A DNA stretch of 64,000 nt from Vombatus ursinus (taxonomy: Eukaryota; Chordata; Mammalia; Diprotodontia; Vombatidae), in contig NW_020954570.1 of the NCBI RefSeq assembly GCF_900497805.2, positions 15,770,459-15,834,458 on the forward strand, in the 5' to 3' direction. This document shows, in pieces, positions 31,691 through 44,508 of this stretch (the first letter of the stretch is position 1; each line of letters opens with the position of its first letter). The notes under the pieces were generated by a model, which was given only the letters and a program-made list of their open reading frames with translations, searched no databases and had not been told where the DNA came from. Position numbers and translations under genes: made by a program.

Positions 31691-32750
31691 CATATTAAAG
31701 TGTAGCAGGACAAACAAAAGACTGTCCTGCTTGTTATTCAGTGACCATGTGTGTTAGGTCAGTGATTGAGTCTTACTATGATGAACTCTGTCTCCATTTG
31801 TAGTCTGCCATGTATGATTCAATACTGAAGGACATTTGCAATTTGGTGATGACTCAGTGGACCTTTGAAATGAAATGGCATGACTGCTTCTTGTCTCTCT
31901 CTTAACTCTCTAGATGGGCTCCTTTAACTCTGGGACCTCCCTTGAGAAACGGTCCTTCTTCCCTCCAGCAGCATATTGATATATGGAACTAGAAGGGTGA
32001 GAGAGGGGATCTTAGCCTGGACCATTTTCTCCCTCTTTTGCTTTGTGCTTCTTTGCTAATTCTAGATAACTGAACACTGATCGGACCTCAAGATGGACAT
32101 GTGCAGGCTTGGAAATGATCTTGTGAGTTCAATAGGTATGGCTATCTTGGGTTTTCAGTTGGTGCTGGCTACATATTGGAAGAAATTCCCAACAACCACT
32201 CTAGTGCTCTTAGAAAATATAACCACAACTAGAGAATTAGCCCAATCCCTACCTGGTTTGCCAGATATGTGCCTCCAGGAGAACAGCAAAGAGATGAAGT
32301 AAACATAAAATGTATTTATTTTAATGACTTAAAGTTTAAACTTCCTTGTAGAGTATAAGTCACTGTTATTGCTGGTTGTTTAGCTTTCTTTCTTTTCAAA
32401 GTACATTTGTGAGACCTTTGCAAGGTTTATTGTGTTTGTGTCAGAAAAAATACCTGTCCAACACCAAATTTATACTGTATTCTATGTACTTTTCTATCCC
32501 CTGGTCCTTCACTTTAGGGAGTTCCTATGCATAAGCCAAAACTAAGCTACAAGTCATTTTCTCTGGGTACCTTTGGTAGAGGTGTAATTAGATGAATAAT
32601 GTGAGAAAGTAATCTTATCTTTTTCATGATAAGATGAGGTCATTCAGAATTGAATGGAGCTATGATATACCTGGTTCCAAAGCACAAGGGAACCTCAGTG
32701 GAGAGGGAGAGGGTAGTGTGCCTCAGCCTTATGGGCTTTGCCATATGATA
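31691..32750. other. Unassigned sequence, no gene seen
   Basis: Two frames of about 69 codons (for example 32093-32302) without homology. Base composition is slightly less AT-rich than the flanks. Possibly a diverged interspersed repeat, family unknown. Confidence 0.4.
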
Positions 32751-32817
32751 CATACATACATGTGTTCATATGTATTATACATATATATGGATGTGGATTA
32801 TCTATCTATCTATCTAT

Positions 32818-32922
32818 ATTCTGCAATATATAGTCTTAGATTAGAGAGTTGCCTTGGTAACTTAGAGGTTAAGAAACTTGCCCTGAATCACACAGCTAAT
32901 ATGCATCAGAGGCAAGACCACA
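32818..32922 (-). mobile_element. MIR/core-type SINE fragment, minus strand
   Basis: Reverse complement of the SINE at 33945-34180: shares 'ctgcaatatatagtcttaga' and 'acttgccctgaatcacacag'. Confidence 0.65.
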
Positions 32923-32925
32923 ATA

Positions 32926-32962
32926 CTAGATAGATAGATAAATAGATAGATAGATAGATAGG

Positions 32963-32995
<33 letters not shown>

Positions 32996-32996
32996 G
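32926..32996. repeat. (GATA)n microsatellite
   Basis: About 17 GATA units with two variant units. Confidence 0.96.
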
Positions 32997-33049
32997 AGTG
33001 TTCATAAACACATACATCAATACAAAATAAATAAAAGGTAATTTGTGGT

Positions 33050-33430
33050 GGGGGATGGAGGTTAGGGTGGGGAGGAAGCATTAGTAGCTCAGAATTTCAG
33101 GAGAGACATCATGTGGTTCTGGAAGGAAACTAGGTTTTTTAAGAGATGAGTAAAAATGGAATGCATTCGAGGCATCTAGACAACCTGTACAAAAACATGA
33201 AGACTGGTGTGTTTGCACTGAAGATTGCATGTTAGGGAGTCATGTATAATACACTTTGAAAGGCAGGGTGAGGTCAGATTGTGACAGACTTTAAATGCCA
33301 AGCAGAGGAAATTGTATTTGATTCTAGTGGTAACAGGAAACCAGTGGAGGTTCCTGAGCAGAGGAGTGACATCATTGGACCTGGACCTTAGAAATACTGT
33401 TTTGGCAACTGTATAGAAGATAATAAATAT
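33050..33430 (-). mobile_element. L2 LINE fragment, minus strand
   Basis: 'gactttaaatgccaagcaga', 'gtaacaggaaaccagtggag' and 'gcagaggagtgacatcattg' follow the L2 3' region in reverse. Confidence 0.68.
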
Positions 33431-33944
33431 TTGTTGAGTTGAATTGAAATCTAAATATGCTTAGAGGTAAGCTTGTTTTTATTATCTTTGTGGGTTTTTA
33501 ATGTAGTGGTACAATATCTGCTCAACAAAGTATTTGTTATTGATTCATTACCATAAGAATTAATAAGGAAAAACATAGGAACAAAGGTAATTTCAAGATA
33601 CTTTAATGAGACCACTTTAATCTAATTTTCCAATGTTAATCTAATGATCATGACTCACTAGTGAAGCTTATACATCTTTTCTTATGAAGATGTTTTTAAA
33701 TGAATAAAATAGAATACCTAGGACATAACCTGCATTATTACCATATTACACAAAACAACTTACTCCATATGTACAACTTTGTCTGTAAAGCACCTGCTTA
33801 AAATTTTTATTAAACATATGTCTTATTTTCCAGATACATAAATGATTTCTCTTCAAGAAGAATGCTAGAAATAGAAGGAGAAATACACTTTTGATTCCTG
33901 GCTATATTAAATAATAATATTATATCCAACCACTCTGAGAAATA
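33431..33944. other. Unassigned sequence, no gene seen
   Basis: AT-rich, no family recognised. Confidence 0.4.
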
Positions 33945-34180
33945 GTGTGTCATAATAAATAAAGGACTAGGCTAAAAATTGGGAAGAACTATGTTCCAAT
34001 CTTGCCTCTGACAAACATTGGTTGTATGACTCAGGACAAGTATCTTAACCTCTAAGTGCCTAAGGCAACTGTCTAAGACTATATATTGCAGAATAGTCGC
34101 TGCTCTTTATTGGAATGGGGAATTTTTTCACTGAGAGTCTCCTAGACCAATGAAATCACTTATCCCAACCAAACATATAC
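33945..34180 (+). mobile_element. MIR/core-type SINE
   Basis: tRNA-like head decayed; 'gttccaatcttgcctctgac' (B-box region), 'aagtatcttaacctctaagt', then 'gtctaagactatatattgca' and 'accaatgaaatcacttatcc' in the order of a marsupial core SINE. Confidence 0.65.
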
Positions 34181-35454
34181 AAGTACATACATATAGTATA
34201 TGTGCATTGAGCTAGGAACTATATTTGGAGACAAAGTATTTATTATTATTTCCTTTGTTGTTTAATATTGATTAGATACTATGCATGAATGTGGGCCACT
34301 GGTATCATTTAAGGATGGACTGATGATGTGAATGTCTTAGAAAGTAACAGACAATCACATCTATCTTCAAGAATCAGTTATCAGTATTTCTAAATTTCCA
34401 TTTTAACTTCTTGATTATCTAAATTTTTTAAATGTGCAGTTAATGTCTAAGTAAATCATTATTGGTGATGTAAAGCAAAAATCTAAAGCATAAGATTCTG
34501 TGCAGTTACTTTTTGACAGTCTCACTATCTTATTTCTCTTACACTGAGAGTTCTTCAGATAAAGATTTGTTGATTTCTCTTTTTTAGGGCAATCATCTTC
34601 AAGGTCAATGACCCTTGGTGTGGAAATTCCCTCAACTAATTCAAATCATTGTCATTCTATGATTTAGCAGAGCATCTTTGTTAATTGTTTGGGCCAAAAA
34701 TGTTCAACCAACAAGTATTCTTTTGGAGATGAACTGCCTTCTGATTTAGCTAGCTTGGTCCTTGAATAATAGACATTCAGTCTATCAGGCCCACACTTCA
34801 AGCTATTCCAGCTTAATAGAAACTGCCAGAACTTATGCTTAACTGATATTATCCTTGAAAAAAAAACAGAAGTGCACCTCCGTTTTATATTGAGACGTGA
34901 AAGTAAGACATTGATGGAGTATTATGGTGTTCAAATCTTAATAAACAGTGAATATAATAATACCAAAGGTGAACTTATCATTAACTATCTTTTTTTAACC
35001 AGTCTTTTCTCTCATGAGTTTGGTGTTCTCCAGAGTAATATTTATCATTTAGTTCTGCCAAGCAGAAGCATCTTATTCTCATGTTGTAAAAGAATCCTTA
35101 TACCTCCTACACTCCTTTTTAGGAATATAAGGCACATTGTTGTGATTCACTGTGTCAATATGAGATTGCCCAGAAAGAACAATTTTTCCAGCATTATTTA
35201 AGAGTGAAAATTGCCTAGACCCCTTTAGATAAAATTAATTACAAATCAAGGGAAATTTAAATTTGAATTCCTTTCACTAGAATTATGGGTCAAAGAACAG
35301 TCACCTGAAAATGATATGAAAGGTGGAGCATCATGGCTAAAATTTACAGAATACAGAATCCTTTGGAAGAACACAATGACTTGCATTCTAACAGCTCTTT
35401 GTATTAAGCAAATGTAACTCTTATGAGTTATATTTAAATCCAGGCAAATAATAG
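34181..35454. other. Unassigned sequence, no gene seen
   Basis: The longest frame (34872-35201, 109 codons) has Ser/Leu/Ile-rich low-complexity composition, no motif and no splice context. Confidence 0.4.
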
Positions 35455-35640
35455 TAATAATAACAATGAAAGTTTACTTTCAGAGTCTATAGTGCTTTTA
35501 TATATAAAAAGCATTTTTCTCCTGCAACTCTGTAGAAGGTAAATACAAGTGTTATTCTCATTTACAAAGGAGGAAACTGAGGTTCATATAGTATGTGTGA
35601 AGTAAGAGCCAGAAGTTGTCAAATGCATATTCTCACCTAT
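35455..35640 (+). mobile_element. MIR-family SINE
   Basis: 'tatagtgcttttatatataa', 'ctcatttacaaaggaggaaa' and 'ctgaggttcatatagt' match the order of the copy at 39295. Confidence 0.55.
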
Positions 35641-36837
35641 CCTGTGCAAATCTACCTCCCAAAATCAGAGAATGATCTAGGGGTAACTGCCAGGCTTTTG
35701 CTGGCTCTTGGAGACCTTGCTTTTTCTTTCTTATACATGATTGTTAGTGGTGATGTTAAACACCTTGTCTTACTGGTATAGATTACCCAATGAGGTAGTG
35801 ATTTGGCCTCCATATTAGTAGGACAACTTCTCCTCTTCCTTATATCATTGGCCTTGTGCTTTTCTGTAACTAAAAAAGAAAAGGTTACTAAAAGTGACAT
35901 GAGTCAATATGCAATATAGATAGGCTATACATCCCATTCAATGAGTAGACCCAGATCTTCCAAAAACAAGAACCCTTCCTTGGCTAATATCATTTTTCTT
36001 TCACTTTCTTAGACTTAGAACCTTAGAGTTCAGCTTTTCAGTTTAGTCTCTATTATCAACAAAGTAAAAAAAAAAAGTTTTTTGAACTCATAGTCTGTAG
36101 TATCTTAAGTTCACTTTTCATTTGTGGTTCTAAGCATAACAAGAACTCAGATTTCACTTGCCTTCTTTCCTGAGATGAAATTCAACCTGTTTGCATGACT
36201 TGTTTCATATCTCAAACTCCCTTGGCCTTTGGTTTGTATTTGCAACCTCCAGGTGGAGGTAAATGGTTCCAAACTGTGCGCATATCACTTTAGCCTGACA
36301 GCCATAAAAACAGGGTCCACAGAAAGAGGGGAAGCTTCCATGGATAAGATGTTATTCTATGCTTTTCTTCTCTTTCATTTTCAAAGCTCTGCATTTCACC
36401 TTTAATGTTTTTGCACTTCCATCTATTGTTTCTTCAAACCCAATGAATAGTAGAAAGCAAACTGGTCAGATAAAGCTAGGACAGAATGTCAATGTATGGG
36501 AACATTGCTATTACATGCAGAGTTAATTTAATTGACCTGCCAATACTTACACAGTGAGGAAACACATACCAAAACACACATTGTACCAAAACTTTTGAGC
36601 TGCTCAGCTCAGATCTGGCCTTCTGTGATAGGCCTTTCCTAATCATCCTTTACACTTTCCCTTTTCTGATTACCTTCCTACTTCTTAAAAAGAAGTAACA
36701 CTGTTTATTTTATTTCTTCGATCTTTTTACTTTGCCTTAGTATTTCTTATTGTCCCATAGAATCATTGAATTTCATTGTTAAATTGATCTAAATTTCAAG
36801 TTATCTCTTTCTGGAGTCAGTTTTAGTACCTCTTGCC
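35641..36837. other. Mostly unassigned; weak L2-like sequence near 36600-36760
   Basis: 'aggcctttcctaatcatcct' is L2-like, but the match does not extend convincingly. Nothing else is seen. Confidence 0.35.
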
Positions 36838-37195
36838 AGTCAATCAACATGCATTTATTAAGTACTGACAATGTTCCAGGAATTGTCCTCAACCTCAGAA
36901 ACACAAAGACAAGCAAAAACATAATCTCTGCTCTCAAGGAACCTAAATGATGATGAGGAAAGCATGTTAACAGGTATGTATAAATGTACATGTTATATAT
37001 AATGTAAATGGGCAATAATCTCAGAGCAAAAGCACTGAGAAAAAAAGCATTGGAGACAGAGGGAGAAGTGGATCAGGGGATGTTACTTATAGCAGGTGGA
37101 ATTTGTACTGAGCTTTGAAGGAAGCTAGAAGATGGGGGTGAGGAAGGAAAGCATTTCAGATAGAGGGGCACAACCAGCAAAAAGTGTGGAGTCAT
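36838..37195 (-). mobile_element. L2 LINE 3' end, minus strand
   Basis: In reverse order: 3' terminus 'catttattaagtactgacaa', then 'ctgctctcaaggaacctaaa', 'aataatctcagagcaaaagc', and 'gctttgaaggaagctagaag'. Confidence 0.75.
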
Positions 37196-37724
37196 AAAAC
37201 TCTTCTGCTAAATCATTAATCTCATTCCAAACTTTTCCCTCATAGAAGCAAAGATAATTTTCTTCAGCAAGGTAACTGAAGCAATAAGAGTTGAGCCTTT
37301 TTTCAAGAACATTTAAAAAGATGAACTAACTACATGGATTTTTAGTCTTTCAATGTTTCCATTTAATTTCTTTATTATATATTTATTAAAATTTTTTTAA
37401 TTATATGGGATTTCAGAAAAATCTGTAACAGACAAGAATATGCCACGTGAGGCAATTCATATTACACATATAATTCATTTACTGATTAGACTATAACATT
37501 TTTAAAAATTATTGCTTATGACATAGATACCATAGTAATATCTATGAAATGTTCAGTAAAATTGTGTGTAAGCACCTTGTACTTGCTCTATCAACATGAA
37601 CTTTGCCATGTATTTGTACTCATTATTTCAAACCACTACATTAAAAAAATTTACATTGAATTTTTATACTTGTGAATGTTCATTAAAATAGGCTATAATC
37701 ATGGTGTTTCCTGAGAACATAAAC
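37196..37724. other. Unassigned AT-rich sequence
   Basis: No gene or repeat recognised. Confidence 0.4.
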
Positions 37725-38990
37725 TATATGGGGAAGAACTTATTTGAATTGCTGGGAATATGAAAAATCATTCTGGGAGAAATTAAGATCTAGATCAACA
37801 TCTTAAACTATAATAAATTCAAAATGTATAGGTGACCTGAATGTTAAAGTTTATATCATTAAAAAAAAAACCTGGTAATCAAATCAGATGTCTTTCACAA
37901 CTATGCTTAGGAGTTGAATTCTTAGCAAAAAAAAGAATTGAAATCATCCCTAAAAGCAAAATAGATAATATTGATTATGTGCTTTTGAGAAGCTATTAAT
38001 CTAAAACAATCATCATAACAAGGGAAGCAGAGGATTGGGGAAAATATGTGTTAGCAAATATATCTGATAAAAGACTGCTATCTAAGACACATAGGTAGCT
38101 GGCAAAAATACATGAAATCAAAAATCATTCTTTAAGAGATAGGAATTCAAAGAGTATGAACAATTTTCAAAAGAATTGTAAAGTATTAAAAACATGTGAA
38201 ATATTACTCAAAGTTAGGAATAAGAGAAATACAAATTAAACAACTCTACAGTGTTTAATGACTCTAGACTTAAAAACTCTAACATCCAGAAAATAGAAAA
38301 AAAATGACAAAAAACTGAAATAATCAATGTTCGAAGGGTTTTGGTTTCAATGTATCTGTAAATTTTTCTAGTCATTCCAGAAAATGTTTATAGAGGCAGC
38401 ATGTCGTAATGGACAGAAAATTGACCTCTGCAACTGGGCTCAAGTCCTGCCTCTAAAGTCTTCCTGTCTTTAGCCCAGAGATCCAACTACTATTCATATT
38501 GTCCAAGATCAAAGATAAAAAGAAATGATAATATTTATATCTGCATTTTTTGTAGCAGAAAGGAGCTACAAACAAAATCTATGTCTATCAATTGGTGGAT
38601 AACTAAGTTGTGGTACATGATTATAATGAAATATCACTGTTCTGTATGAAGTTATTAGTATGATGAAGCATGAGAAATATAGGAAGTCACATGAAGTCAT
38701 AAAAAGTGAAGTAAACACAACCAGGAAAACAATATAAACAAGAACTACAACAGCACAAATGGAAACAATAAAAATGAAAGCTAAATGCTATGAAATTATA
38801 ATGATCAAGCTTGGCCTCAAAGAAGACATATGATAAATCATTTCTCAATCTTCTTTGCAGAGGTGCGGAACAATGGAATGGAATACTACATCATAATAGA
38901 ATTTTTTTCATATTGTTTAACTTTGCTAAACTTTTTTTCTCTTTCTTATTTTTATCATAAGATAAAAATTTCTTTCTAAGAAAGCTAAAG
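37725..38990 (+). mobile_element. Very old L1 ORF2 3' part, plus strand
   Basis: Diverged ORF2 C-terminal and 3' UTR sequence: 'atctgataaaagactgctat', 'atcaattggtggataactaa', 'ttgtggtacatgattataat', 'gtaaacacaaccaggaaaac'. It is much more diverged than the other L1s here, with stops throughout. A SINE head is inserted near 38391. Confidence 0.6.
38391..38465 (+). mobile_element. SINE head fragment
   Basis: 'agaggcagcatgtcgtaatg' and 'gggctcaagtcctgcctcta' are the 5' tRNA-like part (B-box region included) of a core-type SINE. The rest is missing. Confidence 0.5.
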
Positions 38991-39294
38991 GGGAGAGGTA
39001 TATAAGGAAAGGTATAAACAAAGTGTCAATATTTTAAATGAACCATTCTATTTATCTGCTCTGCATAAGATGTGCTCTTCTGCGTTTTACATAACTGTCT
39101 CAGTTATTTTGTAACTCTCCATCTCTACACACAATTTCTTTATACATATGTTAAGTCTATGTATTTTTCTTTGTTAGGAACACTTCATTCTTATTGATAT
39201 CAGAGAGATTAGAAAGGTATTCTGAAAGTCCTTTGAATTTCTCTTCTGGCAAGGAAAGCAAACAGAACTTTGAGTACAGATAGCAGTTCTGTGG

Positions 39295-39562
39295 CAATGA
39301 CAATATTAACAATATAACATTTATATTGTATTTTAAGATTTGACAAGCACTTTACATATGCTATCTGATATGATCCTCACAACAATCCTGTGAGATAATA
39401 GCTGCTATTATCTTCACTTTATAGAAAATTAAAGATGCTGAGCCTAGGGGAGTTTAAGTGACTTCTCCAGTGTCAAACAGCTAGTTAGTGTGTAAGGCAG
39501 GATGTGATTTCAGATATTGCTGACTCCAAGTTCAGCAATCCTTTCACTATATCAGCTAGCAA
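39295..39562 (+). mobile_element. MIR-family SINE, nearly complete
   Basis: 'gatttgacaagcactttaca', 'gatcctcacaacaatcctgt', 'gtttaagtgacttctccagt' and 'caatcctttcactatatcag' appear in the expected order. Confidence 0.7.
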
Positions 39563-40019
39563 CTTCAAAATTCTGAATTATATAAATACTTGTTGGAAAG
39601 GGAATACTCAGTCCTCTGTGGCTTTTGCTAGGCTCCTCTGGAGAAATGTTGTAGCAAACTGCTTGTGGGAGCTCTAACCTAGTTTCATACCATGTTTGCA
39701 ATGTCTCATCTTGATACACATATAAACTTCTCACCTTCTCTTACCAACTTCCTTTTATCTCACAAATCCCCTTCTTCCTTCTGGAGTCCTTTTTCTTCTT
39801 CAGTATGAAGGCTTCATTTCCTTCACCTCTGGCACTTTTCCTCCTTCAATGGAGGAATGTTTTCTTATCCTTCTAATTCTTCTCCAATTTCTCTTTCAAT
39901 ACATCATAATTTGTCAATTCTAAACTTTAATCTCTGGTCTTAAAATATTGCAAGCTCCCCAAATCTCCACAAGTTATTTTTTTCCCTTAAGTTCATATCC
40001 TTCTTCCACATAACATCAC
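39563..40019. other. Unassigned pyrimidine-rich sequence, possibly L2-derived
   Basis: C/T-rich composition like L2 coding-derived sequence and adjacent to an L2 3' part, but no clear match. Confidence 0.35.
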
Positions 40020-40440
40020 CACAACATTACTGCTTTACCACATATTCATTCTAGCCAAATTGGACTACTTGCTATTCTCTGTACATAATCTACACACTTT
40101 ACAACTCAGTGCCTTTGTGCATACTCTTCCTTAAGCTGAGACATTCTCGTGCTGCCCCTCTCATTGCTCCTGTTTTTTTTTAATTGCTTATCATCCTTTA
40201 TAAGACTATTTAAATATCAGATACTTCATGAAGGCTTCTTTGATCACACAGTCAATAATGACTTTCCCTAACCATACCTTGAACCTCACAGGATTCTTTT
40301 CCCTTGTATATTTATCATGTATTATTCTATATTATAGTTATAAATTTACTTGTCATACCCCACTTTGAGATTAAGCTCCATGATGGAGTGAACCAGGTCT
40401 TATCTTAACTTTGTACCTTTAGATATGGTCTTAACACAAT
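40020..40440 (+). mobile_element. L2 LINE 3' part
   Basis: 'attctagccaaattggacta', 'gtgcctttgtgcatactctt', 'tcatgaaggcttctttgatc' and 'agattaagctccatgatgga' keep L2 3' order. Confidence 0.62.
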
Positions 40441-40499
40441 GGAATATAGTAGATCCACCCATGGGAGACCTCCCATGTTCTATACACTATATCCTTATT

Positions 40500-40735
40500 A
40501 CTTTCCCTTACCTTTTTTGGATGCCATGTCATACTACAGATTCATATTAATTTTGTAATACACTAAAACCCCTTGACTTTTTAAGAGGAATTAGCAGTTT
40601 TTAAGTTGACTTTTTGAACCCAAGTACACAACTTTGTGCTTATTTTCATCACATTTAATGCTATTAATTTTTTTCAAATCTGTAATTCTAGTTTGTCAAG
40701 ATCTTCATGAATTGTTCTGTCATGTAATATGTCAT
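40500..40735 (-). mobile_element. L3/CR1 LINE fragment, minus strand
   Basis: 'tcatcacatttaatgctatt' and 'ctagtttgtcaagatcttca' correspond to the reverse of the L3/CR1 3' region, as in the longer copy at 42345-43615. Confidence 0.5.
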
Positions 40736-40802
40736 ATAATCTTCCCTGAAAGCAATTACTTCAAAATTTGATAAATATACCATGTACAATTCACATACTT
40801 TA

Positions 40803-40985
40803 GAGAGGCAGCAGGGTGTAGTGGGAAGAAGACTAGATCTAAAGTTAAGAAGCTCAGGTTCAAGTCTCAGCTTAGGAATAACCATGACAACCATGAACAG
40901 GATGCTTAACCTGTCTGAATTGCAGTTATTGCCCCTGTAAAGTGGTTATAATATACTTGTATTGCCTATGTCACAACAAAGGAAA
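40803..40985 (+). mobile_element. MIR SINE
   Basis: 'agaggcagcagggtgtagtg' head, 'caggttcaagtctcagctta' B-box region, then 'ctgtaaagtggttataatat'. Confidence 0.6.
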
Positions 40986-40999
40986 AGAATTGTGAAGAA

Positions 41000-42115
41000 A
41001 TTTTTTTAACCTTAAAACAATATGCAAATGTATTATTGCTAGACTCTTCTTTCTCTCTCTTTTTAATTAATAATAACCTTCATTTTTCCATTTTGCAAAA
41101 CAAGTATCCATGAAACCTTTCAATTTCTCTGCTTTCAGGAAGAGCTGACCTGTACAATCCATGACAAAGGTACCTAAGGTAGGTAGATTGGCTAGAAACC
41201 AGAATCCTGATTGTCCAAGTATCTTCTGAAGAAAGCTCACAATATTGTGGCCGCTACCTTCAGGACTTTGGTACAAAGTCAGCCCTGGAATGAGCCTGGG
41301 TGTAAGGACATAAAAATAAGATAAGAGTGTTTGGCTTCAAGTCTGTTGGTAATTTTCATTTAAAGATACATCTACTTTAATCCATTTTCAGCCTGGGTTT
41401 TTATAACACAATAATAAAAGGGGTAGTGTAAGAAGGACTGCATTGCATCAATCCCATTTCCCCCACACACTTTTCAGTTTATAAATGCATTTAGCAAGTC
41501 TAAAGGCAATTTCAAAGTATAGCCTATAGTACTTTTGCAACCAGGTGAAATATTGCTCAATCAGATTAGCAAATTTAAAAGCTAATTCTTCTGGCAAGAG
41601 TCTCTTTGCTTCTGGGAAGACAACATAAGCCAAATTCCATATATGACTTACTCTCTATTTGAATCTATTCATGTGAAGTGAAAACATAATCAAGGGCTTC
41701 TTTTTGGGAAAATGCAATAAACACCTACATGCCAACTATCATTTCAAAATGGCTATACTCCAGGGTACTTGATTGTCTGTGAGTTCTCAAATAGGCAGTT
41801 TCTGCATGAAAAAAAAATCCTTTCTTCAACAGTAGATGTGTCTTTCTGAATATATGGTTGTGCTGTGCTTCAGGGATAACCATTTGGTTCCTTGAAGGAT
41901 ATATTCTATCATATAGAATCAAATAAGAAAAGGTTTACCTAATTGTTGCTTGTGGGTAATTTTGAAAGCAAATAGGATCCTCTAGTTATAGTCTTTATTT
42001 TTTTCAATATTTAGAGAAATGTAGAGAAGGAAACGTAGAGAACATCTAATCCAGCTGTTACATTTTATAGGTAAAAAACAAATGGGCTCACAGGTGAAGT
42101 GATTTATTCAAAGAC
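41000..42115. other. Unassigned; two minus-strand frames
   Basis: Minus frames of 69 codons (41067-41276) and 61 codons (41448-41633) lie in the same direction about 170 bp apart. Neither matches a family I know, and composition is unremarkable. They may be chance frames or pieces of a diverged element. Confidence 0.35.
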
Positions 42116-43615
42116 AGAATTTTAGAGTTGGAAAGGAACCCAGAATTTATGTAGTACAACCCATATCACCAAAAGGAATGGCCACTACAACATACACAGT
42201 GAGAGGTCATTCAGGCTCTTCTCAAAGAACACCCATGCGGGGAATCCATCAACTCCCAAGGAAATTAATTTCACTTTTGACTAGTTTTAATTGTTAGGGC
42301 CATTGCTCAGGATAGAAAAGACAATGATAATTTACAACAGAGATGGTCAATTAAAGTCATGGAATTACGGAACTTGTGAATCAAAAGGGAACACAGCATC
42401 TATCTGGTCCAATCCATACTTGAGAGGAATGCCTACTCTAACAGATCTGACAAGTGTTTATCCAGAGTCTGCTTGAAGACCTTCTTGTGGCAGTGCAATC
42501 CACCTTCAGATAGCTCTGTCAGAGAGTTTTTTTTTCCCTGACATCTAGCCTGAATTTGTTCTTTATAACTTCTACCATTTGCTCCTGGTTCTGTCCTCTA
42601 GGGCCAAATGAAACAAGTCTAATCCCTCTTCTAAATGGTAGCTTATCAAATGTTTGTTCACAGCTATGTCACTCTTGAATCTCCTCTTTTCTAATCTAAA
42701 CACCCTGAGATCCTTCAACCAATCCTCATGTGAGATGGTATCAATGCCCTCCACTTACTTTTTATTCTCTCAAATTTAGCAATGCCCTTCTTAAATTCTA
42801 TTGTGCAGAATTGAACACAATATATCACATGAGTTGTGACAGGGACAGAGTACAGAAAGAGTGTCACCTCTATTCTTGGAAGCACTGCTTCTCTTAATAT
42901 AGCACCAAATTACATTAATTTCTTTGGCTTCCACAAGACATTGCTGAGTCACATTGACCTTGTAATCCAAGAAAACTCTTAGATGATTTTTAGATAAAAA
43001 AAATGTCTGACCACGCATATCTCATACTTGTGAATGGCATTTTTTACCCAAATGTAAGATTTTACCTATACCCCTACTGAATGTCATCTTATTAGATACA
43101 ACTCAGTGTTCTAACCTGTCAAGATTATGTCATCCATTTTATTAGTTATTTCTGCCAGCTTTGTGACATCTGAAAATTTTATGATAACATTATCTATCCC
43201 TTTATCTAAGTCATTGATAAAAATGTGAAATAGCACAAGGTCAAGCACAGATCCCTGGGGACTCCATTATAGACTTCCCACAAAATTTCCATTAAACCAT
43301 TTTGACAAATATGCTTCCAGTCCACCCATTTAAGCAATTATGAATTCATCTAATTGCGTTGTCTAATCCATACCTCTTCTTCTTTTCTCGTAAGAATAGT
43401 ATGAGACACTTTATCAAATTCTTTACTAAACAATAACTTCAAAATTATTATGATAAATCAATTTAGTAACCCTGCCAAAAAGAGAATAAGATTATTCTTA
43501 TGATTACCTATGAACTTTTACTTCAACACTACATTCTAGAATGTTCTCAGTAATTGATGTCAAGCTCACTGACCTATAATTCCTATTTTGCTTTTGTTTA
43601 TTCTGACAAGAAAAA
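42116..43615 (-). mobile_element. L3/CR1 LINE, minus strand, with a second 3' end
   Basis: Order on plus (reverse of the element): 'tctgtcctctagggccaaat', 'aacaagtctaatccctcttc', 'caccctgagatccttcaacc', 'gcagaattgaacacaatata', 'ttaatttctttggcttccac', 'tctatccctttatctaagtc', 'agatccctggggactccatt', and 'atgatgtcaagctcactgac'-like sequence near 43555. This is the CR1-type layout. The 3'-end block ('gagttggaaaggaaccca', 'gcctctgcttgaagacct' region) occurs twice, at 42125-42300 and 42350-42540, so one truncated copy abuts a longer one. Confidence 0.72.
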
Positions 43616-44010
43616 ATGATATATGGACTGGAAAGGATAGAACAAAAATTGCTGATAAAGAGTTAATACCCAAGATTAGTAAAGAGATAATAAGAGATCA
43701 CTTTGATTAATTCAAGGCACCTAATCCAGAAGTACTATATCATTGGATACTGAAGGAACTTGCAGGTATGACTACTAAGCACACTGTTAGTAATATCTGA
43801 AATTTGGTGGCCAATAGAAGAAGAACTACAGAACTGAATTCTGATTTTCAAGAAGAGAAAGAGAAGAGTTTACAACCTTTTTGTAGTCTGGTGAACTTGA
43901 CTTTAGTTCCTGACAATATTCCCTAATATAGTCTTTAAAAGATAGTTTTTGAGCTCCTAGAAAGGGAAGCTAGAATAGCCTTATCAATAACAGTACTTAC
44001 TTAAAGTATC
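43616..44010 (+). mobile_element. L3/CR1 LINE RT-region fragment, plus strand
   Basis: 'ctggtgaacttgactttagt', 'agttcctgacaatattccct' and 'agctcctagaaagggaagct' match the sense strand of the CR1 RT region. Orientation is opposite to the adjoining copy. Confidence 0.55.
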
Positions 44011-44247
44011 AAAATCTTTGTTAGTACTTTGTAGATCCCTTCTAGTGGTATTTTTTGAATGAAATGACTAGAAGTGGGAAGTAGGCACTCATTTGGAAAC
44101 AAATATTAGAAGGTTCTCTGTTGCATCTTGCATATATACTCTGGGAAGAAATTATACCTCTCTATTGTGTTTACCAGTAAGACAAATAGGTTTTCTCAGT
44201 AACCTCTCTAGAGGGAGTCATCAACTACCATTACTCTTCAATTCTTA

Positions 44248-44508
44248 TTTTTTTGGATTTGTTATTGTCTTTTCTGTCATATTCAACTGTTTGTGATTCC
44301 ATTTGGGGCTTTCTTAGCAAAGATGCTAAAGTGGTTTGCCGTTTTCTTCTCCAGATTATTTTATAGATCAGGAAAGTAAGGCAAGCAGGGTTAAGTGACT
44401 GTCCAGGGTCACACAGCTAATAATTGTATGAGGCTGGATTTGAACTCATATATTCCTGATTCTGGGAGGAGTAGGGTGCTCTATCCACTGTACCACCCAG
44501 CTGCTCCT
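44248..44508 (-). mobile_element. SINE with RTE/Bov-B-like tail, minus strand
   Basis: Tail (in reverse) 'gtttgccgttttcttctcca', body 'gggtcacacagctaataatt', head 'gtaccacccagctgctcctc'. Same type as 2346-2593. Confidence 0.8.

Noticed and set aside
34872-35201. 109-codon plus-strand frame
   Set aside because: Low-complexity hydrophobic composition and no homology I recognise.
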